Shown: piece after piece, positions 43,979-52,496 of the stretch
Layout of the letters: every line of letters begins with the position of its first letter
Numbering within the stretch: position 1 is the first letter of the stretch
Source: an uncultured Pseudomonadota bacterium
Lineage (GTDB): Bacteria > Pseudomonadota > Alphaproteobacteria > Rs-D84
Assembly: GCA_902802115.1 (NCBI GenBank)
Contig: CADCKW010000004.1
Span: 82,896-146,895 of the forward strand
Direction of reading: 5' to 3'
Length of the DNA: 64,000 nucleotides
Position numbers and translations under genes: made by a program
Notes under the pieces: generated by a model
What the model was told of the DNA's origin: nothing
Seen by the model: only the letters and a program-made list of their open reading frames with translations
Databases searched by the model: none

Positions 43979-44548
43979 TTAATTTGATGAACAAACTACA
44001 CCGGTACAATTTGCTGCGCTTTCTTGACCTTCGACACAACAATTTGTTTTAATTTTAACCCATTTATATTTGGCATTTGCCCCTGTTCCGTCGGTCACCG
44101 CACCGGCATCACCCGTCGCAGATGTTCCGCCCATTGTTATATATCCACAACCACTATATTCGTTGGTTAAATTATCACAAACCGTATCACGCAATCCGGC
44201 GGTCACCTGTCTGTTATTTTGCAAACCTTTTTCCGCCCATGTGGTTGCACCGGTCGTTCCCTCAATCGCGGTTTTATTCGCCGTCACAACACCATTATCT
44301 GTGTTTGTTCGGGTTGCCAAAGTCGTCACCAGATTATTTGCCTCGGTCTTGCGAGCCTGGACATATTTTGTTGTTGCATGATTTATTTTAATACTACCGT
44401 CCGCCTGTTTTTTTGACGCATACGGATGATTTGAATCATAATTAATTTCTGGAAAAGCCTCGTATGTCACAGTATTTGTTTCAAACGCAACAGCCATGCC
44501 GGACATCAAAACCCCAGCGACACCCGCAAAAAGCAGAATCTTTTTCAT
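43979..44548 (-). CDS. Small secreted protein with shared surface motif
   Basis: Secreted protein of unknown function. From ATG 44548 (GGGG six bases before) it has 189 residues and a signal peptide (MKKILLFAGVAGVLMSGMAV, AFE). It contains IKINHATTKYVQARKTEANN, matching the I-A-[ST]-x-x-Y-x-x-A-[KR] motif of neighbours, and a Cys-rich C-terminus (TNCCVEGQ, NCTGVVCSSN). The segment GANAKYKWVKIK recalls the Trp part of the two-Cys module. An ATG at 44560 would give four more residues. It lies upstream of the BspA-like gene. Confidence 0.65.
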   Translation of the reverse strand: MKKILLFAGVAGVLMSGMAVAFETNTVTYEAFPEINYDSNHPYASKKQADGSIKINHATTKYVQARKTEANNLVTTLATRTNTDNGVVTANKTAIEGTTGATTWAEKGLQNNRQVTAGLRDTVCDNLTNEYSGCGYITMGGTSATGDAGAVTDGTGANAKYKWVKIKTNCCVEGQESAANCTGVVCSSN

Positions 44549-44618
44549 TTTTTTCCCCATCGTTATAGTTTGTTTGCAAATATATTATACCACAAAATGC
44601 GACCTAAAAAAAATATAA

Positions 44619-44653
44619 ACATAAAAAAATTGGTGAAAAAATTTCACCAATTT
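44619..44653. terminator. Terminator of efp
   Basis: AAATTGGTGAAA (44627-44638) and TTTCACCAATTT (44642-44653), with a U-run toward the minus-strand 3' side. Confidence 0.7.
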
Positions 44654-44676
44654 CACTTGATTTTTTTTAAAAAACA

Positions 44677-45246
44677 TTATTTTGCGCGTTCAACATATTC
44701 CAAAGTTTCTGTATTTACAACAATTTTTTCATCTTGTTCGATAAATACAGGAACCTGAACACGAATACCATTATCCAATACCGCCGGCTTTCCCCCAGAG
44801 CCAGTTGCTGTTTGACCTTTTAATGCAGGTTCTGTTTCAACAACCGTCGCAACAACCGTTTTCGGCAAAGTAATTGATACAGGGTGACCTTCGACAAAAT
44901 TGGCACGCACCATCATTTCAGGTGCCAAGAATTTCATTTGGTCGCCCAACGAATCGTTTGGCATGGTAAATTGCTCATAATCAGACAGATTCATAAAATA
45001 TGCATCAGTCCCATCAGAATACAAATATTGACATTCCAAATCTTCGACCATCAATTTTTCAACCTTGTCTTCGGCACGCCAACGGTCACCGCCCTTGTTT
45101 CCCGAATCGATATCGCGCAAGTCTGCCTGGACAAACGCACCGCCCTTGCCCGGTTTAACCTTGGTAATTGATGTCACAGAATAACGTTTTCCATTGTGGG
45201 AAATAACCCAACCCACACGCATATCATTTGCAATAAATGTCGCCAT
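44677..45246 (-). CDS. efp: Elongation factor P
   Basis: Relieves ribosome stalling at polyproline stretches. The 189-residue product from ATG 45246 has the three OB-type domains: MATFIANDMRVGWVISHNGK, the modifiable-loop region VKPGKGGAFVQADLRDI with K34 at the site modified in E. coli, and LYSDGTDAYFMNLSDYEQF. An AGGA site precedes the start; an upstream in-frame codon is rejected. No EpmA/EpmB genes are in the window. dnaN lies upstream on the same strand with a terminator between. Confidence 0.95.
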   Translation of the reverse strand: MATFIANDMRVGWVISHNGKRYSVTSITKVKPGKGGAFVQADLRDIDSGNKGGDRWRAEDKVEKLMVEDLECQYLYSDGTDAYFMNLSDYEQFTMPNDSLGDQMKFLAPEMMVRANFVEGHPVSITLPKTVVATVVETEPALKGQTATGSGGKPAVLDNGIRVQVPVFIEQDEKIVVNTETLEYVERAK

Positions 45247-45304
45247 TTTAAATCCTTTTATTTTGAAAAATACCTGCAAATTATAAATAACACATTGTTA
45301 AATG

Positions 45305-45332
45305 CAAGAAAAAATGCGCCGTCGGCGCATTT
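45305..45332 (-). terminator. Terminator of dnaN
   Basis: AAATGCGCC and GGCGCATTT around 45312-45332, followed on the minus strand by a T-run, just after the dnaN stop codon. Confidence 0.85.
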
Positions 45333-45335
45333 TTT

Positions 45336-46454
45336 TTACATTCTCATCGGCATCAGGACAAACAACGCATCTGTCTTTTTATCCGTAGATTTGATTGTTG
45401 TTGGTGACAAAGAATCTTGCATTTCCATCTGGAACTTTTCACCTTCGACCTGGCCTGCAACATCAAGCAAGAATTTCACATTAAACACAACAGTAAATGC
45501 AGAATCACCATTATATTCAATGTCTAACTCTTGGGTTGCGGTTCCTGCATCTGGACTGGACGCATTGATAACCAATTTATTTGTCGAAAATGTTAATTGA
45601 ACAGATTTTGTTTTATCCACAGATGCGACCGACACCAAATCAACCGCATTTATAAATTGTTTTCTGTCCATAATGGCAATCTTGTCATTACCTTTTGGAA
45701 TAACAACACGATAATTTGGATATTGTGCATCAACCAATTTACTGGTCAAAATAGCCGCACCAACGGTAAAACGCGCCTTGGTATCAGACAATTCAACCAA
45801 AACATCATCAACATTGGCATCTTCCAATAATTTAGACAATTCACCAATCACACGACGTGGCAAAATCACAGACGGCATTTCCACACTATCAACCGGTGCC
45901 ACCATCGCACACAAAGCCAAACGTTGCGCGTCTGTTGCAACCGCCGTCAGCATTTTTGATTTACCTTCCTCGGCAATATGGAAATAAATACCGCCCAAAT
46001 GATAGCGCACATCATCTGTTGGAATTGCAAATTTTGTTTGGTTAATCAAATGTGCCAAATCACCCGTTGTCATTTGAAATTTTGTGGTTAAATTACTGCC
46101 CGCCATAGCTGGGAAATTTTCCGCCGGCAATGTTGGCAAATGAAATACCGCACGACCACTGGACACGACCAGTTGATCGCCAACCTGTTTAAAAGAAATT
46201 TCCGCATCATCAGGCAATTTACGAACGATATCATACAGCATCTGGACAGGAACCGTCGTTTTACCAGACAAAGTAATATCAGCCGCCACATGTTCAACCA
46301 ATTCCAAATCAACATTTGTTGCCGACAAGACCAAATCTTCGGCGACCTCTAACTTTACATTCATCAAAATAGGCAAAGTCGCACGTTTTTCAACAATAGA
46401 TTGCATATGCCCCAATGCACGAATTAAAACCTGACGAAAAACAGAAAATTCCAT
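45336..46454 (-). CDS. dnaN: DNA polymerase III sliding clamp
   Basis: Beta clamp that tethers the replicative polymerase. The 372-residue product starts MEFSVFRQVLIRALGHMQSI and carries three clamp domains with RATLPILMNVKLEVAEDLVL, VDAQYPNYRVVIPKGND and the C-terminal DALFVLMPMRM. AGGAG precedes the ATG. It is single-gene, between efp and cdaA, each separated by a terminator. The dnaA gene is about 12 kb away, so the classical dnaA-dnaN pair is broken. Confidence 0.97.
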   Translation of the reverse strand: MEFSVFRQVLIRALGHMQSIVEKRATLPILMNVKLEVAEDLVLSATNVDLELVEHVAADITLSGKTTVPVQMLYDIVRKLPDDAEISFKQVGDQLVVSSGRAVFHLPTLPAENFPAMAGSNLTTKFQMTTGDLAHLINQTKFAIPTDDVRYHLGGIYFHIAEEGKSKMLTAVATDAQRLALCAMVAPVDSVEMPSVILPRRVIGELSKLLEDANVDDVLVELSDTKARFTVGAAILTSKLVDAQYPNYRVVIPKGNDKIAIMDRKQFINAVDLVSVASVDKTKSVQLTFSTNKLVINASSPDAGTATQELDIEYNGDSAFTVVFNVKFLLDVAGQVEGEKFQMEMQDSLSPTTIKSTDKKTDALFVLMPMRM

Positions 46455-46557
46455 AATAAAACTCCTAACTTATCTTTCTTTTTCTTGTCCTTTTCTACAT
46501 TCTCATGACGCATTTTACCAAAAAACACCGATTCGGTGCAAGGGCAAAAGCCACCAC

Positions 46558-46593
46558 AAAAAAACACCGCCAAAATAAAACTTGGCGGCGTTT
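46558..46593 (-). terminator. Terminator of the cdaA operon
   Basis: ACACCGCCAA and TTGGCGGCGT form a hairpin; the minus strand continues with a T-run (46566-46558). Confidence 0.7.
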
Positions 46594-46607
46594 TCATTTT
46601 TGAACAA

Positions 46608-47378
46608 TTACATTTTCATAACTTTTTCTAATTTTGCACGCAACTTTTTCAAATCATCATACTTTGTTATCTTACCTTTCTCTGCGATTGATACATCGCC
46701 ACTTTCTTCGGATACAACCAATACGGTTGCTGATGTGGCTTCACTTAATCCTAATGCCGCCCTGTGTCGTGTTCCATATTTCCAATTCAGGTTATTTTGT
46801 GACAACGGCAAAATCGCACCGGCATATGCAATTCTGTTATTTTCAACAATAACCGCACCATCGTGTAATGGTGTTTTATTAAAAAATATAGTTAATAATA
46901 ATTCACTCGTAATTTTTGCATCAATCATAACACCTTTGCGTTCAATTACAGATTCGTCCAACATAGACGGGAAAACAATCAACGCCCCCGTATGTTTTGC
47001 CGACATATATTCAACCGCACTAACAATTGCGTCCAATGCGGTTGTGTCTTTTTGATGCATTTTTTTACTATCACCGTGTCCAACAAACAAAGTCCGCCAA
47101 CCTTGGATAGACCCCATCAATGCCATAAATTTACGCAATTCTGGTTGAAACACAACAACCAAACTGATTGATAAAAACAAAGCCACCCAATGTAAAAATG
47201 TTCCCAACAAATCAAAATGCAACATTATACACACAAAACTAAACACCCACAGCACCACCAAACCCAAAATACCGCGCACCATTTTTTCAGATGCCGTATT
47301 TTGTATCAACCGTTTGTAAAAATACCAAACACAGAACAAAATTATTAACAACTGAATCAATTCAGATATATGCATCAT
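46608..47378 (-). CDS. cdaA: CdaA-type diadenylate cyclase
   Basis: Makes cyclic di-AMP from two ATP. The 256-residue product has three N-terminal membrane helices (LIQLLIILFCVWYFYKRLI, ILGLVVLWVFSFVCIML, FLHWVALFLSISLVVVF) and a DAC domain with DGA (173-175, LHDGAVIV) and RHR (204-206, YGTRHRAALGLSE), both catalytic motifs intact. FQPELRKFMA is also typical. It is the last gene of an operon pilin-rluA-type-asmA-cdaA. CdaA is common in Firmicutes but rare in alphaproteobacteria, so this is a notable presence. Confidence 0.9.
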   Translation of the reverse strand: MMHISELIQLLIILFCVWYFYKRLIQNTASEKMVRGILGLVVLWVFSFVCIMLHFDLLGTFLHWVALFLSISLVVVFQPELRKFMALMGSIQGWRTLFVGHGDSKKMHQKDTTALDAIVSAVEYMSAKHTGALIVFPSMLDESVIERKGVMIDAKITSELLLTIFFNKTPLHDGAVIVENNRIAYAGAILPLSQNNLNWKYGTRHRAALGLSEATSATVLVVSEESGDVSIAEKGKITKYDDLKKLRAKLEKVMKM

Positions 47379-47394
47379 TTTTTATTTCCTTTTA

Positions 47395-49464
47395 TTATTT
47401 TTTCAACATTGGTTCTACTAACTCTGGCAAAGGCAACCCCAACCATTCTGGGTCACCATCTTCATCAGGCGCACCTTTATCCAATGCGGTTTTGCAAGGC
47501 GTGCTGTCCGCCAACCAATTTTCCAAAAGCCCCCCTGCCAAAACGCCAGCAACAAAACTGACCCCACCGGTCAATGGTGCCAACAACAATCCCAGACCTG
47601 TTGCCGATACAACCTTGCCTGTCAAAGCCGCACCATTTATACGAATATCTGGTTCTGCCAAATTACCAACAATTTCAACAGTATTTACAACATTACCTGT
47701 TATTGACAATTTCAACCCACGTGACGGAACCGTTGTCAAAGCCAAATTGATTGTTTCATCACCTAAATTCAAATCACCTGCCAATCGTGCATTTATAGAA
47801 TTTGTTTCGACCGCAACACCATTACGCGTTTCGATATCACCATCACGCAATTTTAAATTTGCCACCACACAAGAAATAGTTGCCTTGTCATATTTTTTAT
47901 CGGTCCGGAAAAAGTCTTGAATATTATGACGCAAAGATGTTAATACATCTGTACCATAAATATTTTCCACCAACCGCGGATACGCATATCCACCCCCCAC
48001 AGAATATGCCATCACAGGCCCAGTAATTGTGTTCATCCATTGCGACATATTTTTACCATGCGCTTCGAAATAACCATATAAATCCAACGGCACACCAACG
48101 ATAAAATCATGAATTCTAATCTCACTCATCAATTGACCAATGGAAAAATCATTTGCCTTAACGCCCACACGCACAAAAATATCACCGTCCGGCGCAATGG
48201 AAAAATCACCACCGACCTGCATTGGCCCACCGGCAATAGTTGTTGTTGCATCAATGCGCCCACGTTCATTTTTATATTTCAACGTCAATTTAACATCTTT
48301 CAAATCCATATCACGATAAACAATCAAATGTTTCAAATCGACAACCACATCTAAATCGAATTTTCTAATATCATTACCATGCAAATTTATATCGTGAAAA
48401 ACATTTAATTCACGATTTGGTCGCACCCACCCAGAATACATTTCCGGCACCAATTTTAACAAACTGAGGTTTTTTGAAGAAATATTTGCCTTAACTGACG
48501 GTTTTGCACCTGACCAATCATATGTTCCCGAAACATTTAATTCTGTTCCACGCATTGACAATGCAGATTTATGAATATTTAAAGTATCTGCATCAACAAA
48601 ACCACCTGCAATATTTACAGACAATCGTGGCATACCCGTCAAATCAATACCAAAAATATCACGCACTGCGCCCAAATCAACGATATCACCTTTGATAACA
48701 AAATCGATTGGCAGTTTTGTTTTTGCGTCCAATGCGATATTTGCAATCAACGCGTCCCCACCCGTAGATATTGCGACTTTAACTGGATAAACTTTCCGTT
48801 CCGCATTATATTCGCCCATAGACAAAATAAAAGGAAATACATCATCACGTGGTTTTAACCAACCCCTAAAATCTTGATGATGACGCGTCCGGAAATAACG
48901 CAACTGCATACCATCAACAGAAAATTTATAAACACCATTATCAAAAGAAAACTTTTCTAATTCCACACGTCCAAATGGTGCATCTGGGAAAGGATATTTT
49001 TCAATTTTATTACTAACAAATTCTTCTGTCTGTTTAGATTCTGTTTTTTTATCATCGACAACAATCGGTTGCAACGAAGAATCACCTTTATCATTATATT
49101 CAATACGCACCACCGTATCGTATAATTTTACACTGCGTATTGTTGGGCGATTTCGCAACAAAGACAATAAATCCAAAGTCACGTCCATACGTTCCGCTGA
49201 AAAACCATATTTTTCTTTGGCCCATGTTGCATTAGGAATTCTAACCAGATTTAATTCAATACGCGGACGCAAAGAAAATTTCCAAGATACCGCACCATCT
49301 ATTTCAACAGGATATCCAGTTGCATTTTGCAAAACCGACAAAACATTTCCGCGTAAAGTTTCCAAATTTACCTTGGACAAAGCAATACAAAACGCAACAA
49401 TCAACCCAATAAAAAACAGGCCAACAAATCGCAACCAAAATTTTAATCTTCTACGTCTTGTCAT
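47395..49464 (-). CDS. AsmA-family envelope protein
   Basis: Large periplasmic protein tied to the inner membrane, of the AsmA family that bridges phospholipid movement to the outer membrane. The 689-residue product has a basic start and membrane helix (MTRRRRLKFWLRFVGLFFIG, LIVAFCIALS), the AsmA N-terminal pattern (TGYPVEIDGAVSWKFSLRPR, IELNLVRIPNA), repetitive beta structure, and a C-terminal GLKLSITGNVVNTVEIVGNL with DIRING. It sits 3 bp after a pseudouridine synthase gene and 16 bp before cdaA. Confidence 0.83.
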   Translation of the reverse strand: MTRRRRLKFWLRFVGLFFIGLIVAFCIALSKVNLETLRGNVLSVLQNATGYPVEIDGAVSWKFSLRPRIELNLVRIPNATWAKEKYGFSAERMDVTLDLLSLLRNRPTIRSVKLYDTVVRIEYNDKGDSSLQPIVVDDKKTESKQTEEFVSNKIEKYPFPDAPFGRVELEKFSFDNGVYKFSVDGMQLRYFRTRHHQDFRGWLKPRDDVFPFILSMGEYNAERKVYPVKVAISTGGDALIANIALDAKTKLPIDFVIKGDIVDLGAVRDIFGIDLTGMPRLSVNIAGGFVDADTLNIHKSALSMRGTELNVSGTYDWSGAKPSVKANISSKNLSLLKLVPEMYSGWVRPNRELNVFHDINLHGNDIRKFDLDVVVDLKHLIVYRDMDLKDVKLTLKYKNERGRIDATTTIAGGPMQVGGDFSIAPDGDIFVRVGVKANDFSIGQLMSEIRIHDFIVGVPLDLYGYFEAHGKNMSQWMNTITGPVMAYSVGGGYAYPRLVENIYGTDVLTSLRHNIQDFFRTDKKYDKATISCVVANLKLRDGDIETRNGVAVETNSINARLAGDLNLGDETINLALTTVPSRGLKLSITGNVVNTVEIVGNLAEPDIRINGAALTGKVVSATGLGLLLAPLTGGVSFVAGVLAGGLLENWLADSTPCKTALDKGAPDEDGDPEWLGLPLPELVEPMLKK

Positions 49465-49467
49465 TTT

Positions 49468-50442
49468 TTATTCCGGCAACTGAAATTCCAATAAATTCAT
49501 TACAGATTTCATAAATTCTGGAACATCTGCACGTAATGTTATTATTTTATTTGTTCGTGGATGACGCAATGTGATTTTATACGCAAACAAAAATAATTTA
49601 TTTGTCGCCAATACTGTTTCCAACCCAGAATCCAATTTTTTATCACGACCATACAAATCATCACCAACAATCGGGGCACCCAAACTGACCGCACTATGAA
49701 TTCTTAATTGATGTGTTCTACCTGTTTTTGGTAAAAACAAAACCCATGAAATATTAGCCGCACTGGATAACACACGATATTCTGTAATTGCGCGTTGCGG
49801 TTTTTGCCCCGCCCCGTCATTTATACGACCAGATGTATCAAAAACCTGACCTTTGACAATATAATTATCAATCACACCAAATGCCGGTGAAACATTACCA
49901 TTTAACAATGCCAGATATTCTTTGTGTGCCAACTTTGTTTGAAATTGATTTGATAAACTTTGCGCAGCCTTTTGATTTTTTGCCACAACCAACAATCCCG
50001 ATGTATCCATATCCAAACGATGTACCAAAGAAATTTTATCATACGGGAACAGCGCAGTTGCCATTTTGTCTATGGATTTACGAATACCACTGCCGCCTTG
50101 GACCGCCAAGCCAGCAGGTTTATTAAACACAACGATATCGTCATCATTATAAATAATTGTCTGTCTTAATTTTTCCAAATCGGTCATAGAAAACGCAGAA
50201 CCTGTTTCTGTTTTTTTTGCATTTTCGCGTTTTGCATATGCCAAAATTGTTGGTGGAATACGAACAACATCACCAGCACGCAGAACTCTGTTTGAATCAA
50301 CACGCGCCGAATTAACACGAATTTGCCCGCCACGACACAGTTTGAAAAAATCACGATTAGGCATCGCTGGAAATTTACGCATAAACCAGCGCATCAATTT
50401 TGTTCCATCTTCGACCAAAGAAACAGTAATCGAATCCGCCAT
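49468..50442 (-). CDS. RluA-family pseudouridine synthase
   Basis: Isomerises uridine to pseudouridine in 23S rRNA, likely RluC-type. The 324-residue product has an S4 domain (FFKLCRGGQIRVNSARV), then the catalytic motif HRLDMDTSGLLVVAKN with the nucleophilic Asp, KPQRAITEY, and TGRTHQLRIHSAVSLGAPIV. The first gene in this run, the pilin-like gene, ends eight bases upstream. asmA follows at 3 bp. Confidence 0.9.
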   Translation of the reverse strand: MADSITVSLVEDGTKLMRWFMRKFPAMPNRDFFKLCRGGQIRVNSARVDSNRVLRAGDVVRIPPTILAYAKRENAKKTETGSAFSMTDLEKLRQTIIYNDDDIVVFNKPAGLAVQGGSGIRKSIDKMATALFPYDKISLVHRLDMDTSGLLVVAKNQKAAQSLSNQFQTKLAHKEYLALLNGNVSPAFGVIDNYIVKGQVFDTSGRINDGAGQKPQRAITEYRVLSSAANISWVLFLPKTGRTHQLRIHSAVSLGAPIVGDDLYGRDKKLDSGLETVLATNKLFLFAYKITLRHPRTNKIITLRADVPEFMKSVMNLLEFQLPE

Positions 50443-50450
50443 AAATTTAA

Positions 50451-50888
50451 TTATTCCCCATATACAATGGACACTGTGTTATCACGTCCCATACTGACAC
50501 AATTACCCGTTGCGCCATCAACAGAATCCGTCCAGGCCTTGGTTGTCAAAGCCTTGCATTCTGCATCAGTTAATCCATCAATTGATACGATAAATTGACG
50601 TGTATTTGACGGATTTACCGACACAGTATATTTTCCGCCATACGGGTTTTTATTAGACATCGCCAATGCGGTAAATATCGTTGAATTATCAATTTTGGTA
50701 TAATCATCATATTCACCCAGCAACTGACGCACACCTAAAACAATTTGATAAACCTCGTCATTAACGGCACTTTGTTTTTGCATGCGCATTGCGTACGAAA
50801 TCATACTGATTGCACCAACGGTAATTACCCCCATAATCGCCAACACACCCAACATTTCAATCATAGAACGACCAGATTCTTGTCTCAT
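50451..50888 (-). CDS. Type IV pilin-like prepilin
   Basis: Prepilin-like protein. The 145-residue product from ATG 50888 (SD GAGGTG) has the class III-like type IV prepilin start RQESGRSMIEMLGVLAIMGV: cleavage after Gly, E5 conserved, then a long helix (GAISMISYAMRMQ). The globular part has DAECKALTTKAW and GNCVSMGRDN with two Cys. No pilus assembly genes adjoin. It is the first gene of the run with rluA-type, asmA and cdaA, an unusual grouping. It may be a minor pilin or an exported protein using the prepilin pathway. Confidence 0.75.
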   Translation of the reverse strand: MRQESGRSMIEMLGVLAIMGVITVGAISMISYAMRMQKQSAVNDEVYQIVLGVRQLLGEYDDYTKIDNSTIFTALAMSNKNPYGGKYTVSVNPSNTRQFIVSIDGLTDAECKALTTKAWTDSVDGATGNCVSMGRDNTVSIVYGE

Positions 50889-50901
50889 ATTTTCACCTCT
50901 A

Positions 50902-50930
50902 TTTGCATTTATCAAATTATATTCTATCAT
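50902..50930 (+). promoter_or_regulatory. Promoter of uvrC, leaderless
   Basis: TTTGCA (50902-50907) and TATCAT (50925-50930), 17-bp spacer. The uvrC ATG begins seven bases after the -10 box, at the likely start of transcription. Confidence 0.5.
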
Positions 50931-50937
50931 ATAAATC

Positions 50938-52362
50938 ATGAATATTCAATTTACAGATTTGATTTCAAATGCACCTGACGCACCCGGAACATACCGTATG
51001 TACGGGGCGGATAAAACACTATTATATGTCGGCAAGGCAAAAAATCTAGCGAATCGTTTGCGTCAATATATCGACACATCAAAACTGGAACCACATAAAC
51101 AGGTTATGCGCAGTTTGGTCACAAATGTCACATGGGAAATTTGTGCGACCGAGGCTGACGCCCTGATACGCGAACAAGAATTAATCAAAACATTAAAGCC
51201 AAAATATAACATCATGCTGACAGATGATAAAATGTATCCTATGTTGGCATTAACGGCAAACGAATATCCACGCATTTTAAAATTTCGTGGCAAGATTTCC
51301 CAACGTCGTGATGTTTTTGGTCCATACCCATCAGTCAGTGCGTTAAATGACACAATTAAAATGATTCAAAAGGTTTGTCGTCTGCGAACATGCCGCGACA
51401 CATTTATGCGCAATCGTTCGCGTCCATGCCTGTTATATCAAATTGGCCGATGCAGTGCGCCATGTTGTTTGCCACAAACCGATTATCAAAAAAATGTTGC
51501 ATTGGCGCGTCGAATCTTGACCGGCGACAGCGAACCAATCATTGCCGAACTGTCCGCGGACATGAAAAAATATGCAGAAAATATGGATTTCGAAAGTGCC
51601 GCCGCGGTTCGCGATAAAATTATCGCCCTGACCCAAACTGCAAATCGTGGAAAGCAAAATAAAATTCAGCACGATAAAAATATCGATTGGGATAAAAATG
51701 TTAGCGAACTGGAAAATTTATTAAATATCAAAATCGAACGTGCCGGGGTTTTTGATAATTCACACCTGTTTGGTAAAAATGCGGTTGGCGCGATGATTTG
51801 CTTTGGACATAACGGTTTCACAAAAACAGACTATCGACATTTCAAATTACAAAACAAGGCCAATGCCGGCAACGATATTGGTATGATGGCTGAATTTGTA
51901 AATCGTGCGGTATCACATGGTCCAAAACTGGATTTAATAATTGTTGATGGGGGACCTGCGCAATGGAATATCGCACATAAAACCGCGCCAAACATTCCTG
52001 TATTTGGTGTCACCAAAGGCGAGGTTCGCAACGGCGATGAACATTTTATTATGCCTGATGGTTCGATTTATACCGAAATGCCAAAAGATTCACCTTTGTT
52101 TTTAATGTTGCGTGCCGTTCGTGACGAGGCGCATCGTTTCGTAATCACATATCATCGTGAAACACGTGCAAAACAAATGACGGCATCTGTTCTGGACGAA
52201 ATTGATGGCATTGGACCAACACGCAAACATGCCCTGATACAACATTTTGGTTCGGTTCGCTCTATTATGGACGCAACATTACAACAACTGGAACATGTTC
52301 CATCATTGGGAAAATCAGCGGCAAAAAAAATATATGCACATTTTCATTCAGAGTTGTTATAA
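50938..52362 (+). CDS. uvrC: UvrABC system protein C, short form
   Basis: Nuclease subunit of nucleotide excision repair. The 474-residue product has the GIY-YIG domain (APGTYRMYGADKTLLYVGKA, residue 15 on), the Cys-rich CLLYQIGRCSAPCC, a UVR motif (DFESAAAVRDKIIAL), the RNase H-like 5' incision domain with catalytic Asp/Asp/His in VFDNSHLFG, LIIVDGGPAQ and RDEAHRF, and C-terminal HhH motifs (IDGIGPTRKHALIQHFGS). Family length is about 600: here some 120 residues between the UVR and RNase H-like domains are missing, cleanly. All catalytic residues remain. Confidence 0.92.
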   Translation: MNIQFTDLISNAPDAPGTYRMYGADKTLLYVGKAKNLANRLRQYIDTSKLEPHKQVMRSLVTNVTWEICATEADALIREQELIKTLKPKYNIMLTDDKMYPMLALTANEYPRILKFRGKISQRRDVFGPYPSVSALNDTIKMIQKVCRLRTCRDTFMRNRSRPCLLYQIGRCSAPCCLPQTDYQKNVALARRILTGDSEPIIAELSADMKKYAENMDFESAAAVRDKIIALTQTANRGKQNKIQHDKNIDWDKNVSELENLLNIKIERAGVFDNSHLFGKNAVGAMICFGHNGFTKTDYRHFKLQNKANAGNDIGMMAEFVNRAVSHGPKLDLIIVDGGPAQWNIAHKTAPNIPVFGVTKGEVRNGDEHFIMPDGSIYTEMPKDSPLFLMLRAVRDEAHRFVITYHRETRAKQMTASVLDEIDGIGPTRKHALIQHFGSVRSIMDATLQQLEHVPSLGKSAAKKIYAHFHSELL

Positions 52363-52363
52363 T
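52358..52363 (+). promoter_or_regulatory. -10 box inside the uvrC stop, pgsA promoter
   Basis: TATAAT (52358-52363) overlaps the uvrC stop codon. The -35 (TGCACA, 17 bp upstream) is poor. Transcription from near 52370 would give pgsA a 127-nt leader containing the stem-loop element. Confidence 0.5.
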
Positions 52364-52375
52364 ACCACTGATTGT

Positions 52376-52478
52376 AATATGGAAGTAGAACGAGGTGTAT
52401 ACGCCGTTGTTTATGAGTGCAGTGTACAAGTGTTACATAAACGAATAAACAACAAGTAGGCGCCCGTTATATTTCCAT
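52376..52478 (+). ncRNA. Conserved stem-loop element, copy B (pgsA leader)
   Basis: Nested helices TATGGAA / TTCCATA, AACGAGG / CCCGTT (imperfect), GCC / GGC and GTTGTTTAT / ATAAACAAC close an apical loop. The loop is GCAGTGTACAA (52419-52429), four bases, TACATAA (52434-52440), matching copy A at 18963-18984 in sequence and spacing. It ends just before the pgsA Shine-Dalgarno. A structured 5' leader that acts on pgsA is possible; a stand-alone RNA or DNA element is not excluded. Confidence 0.5.
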
Positions 52479-52496
52479 AAAAAAAAGGAGTTATAT

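Noticed and set aside
52376..52478. rho-independent terminator of uvrC
   Set aside because: The stem is long and interrupted and is followed by an A-run and the pgsA SD rather than a U-run.
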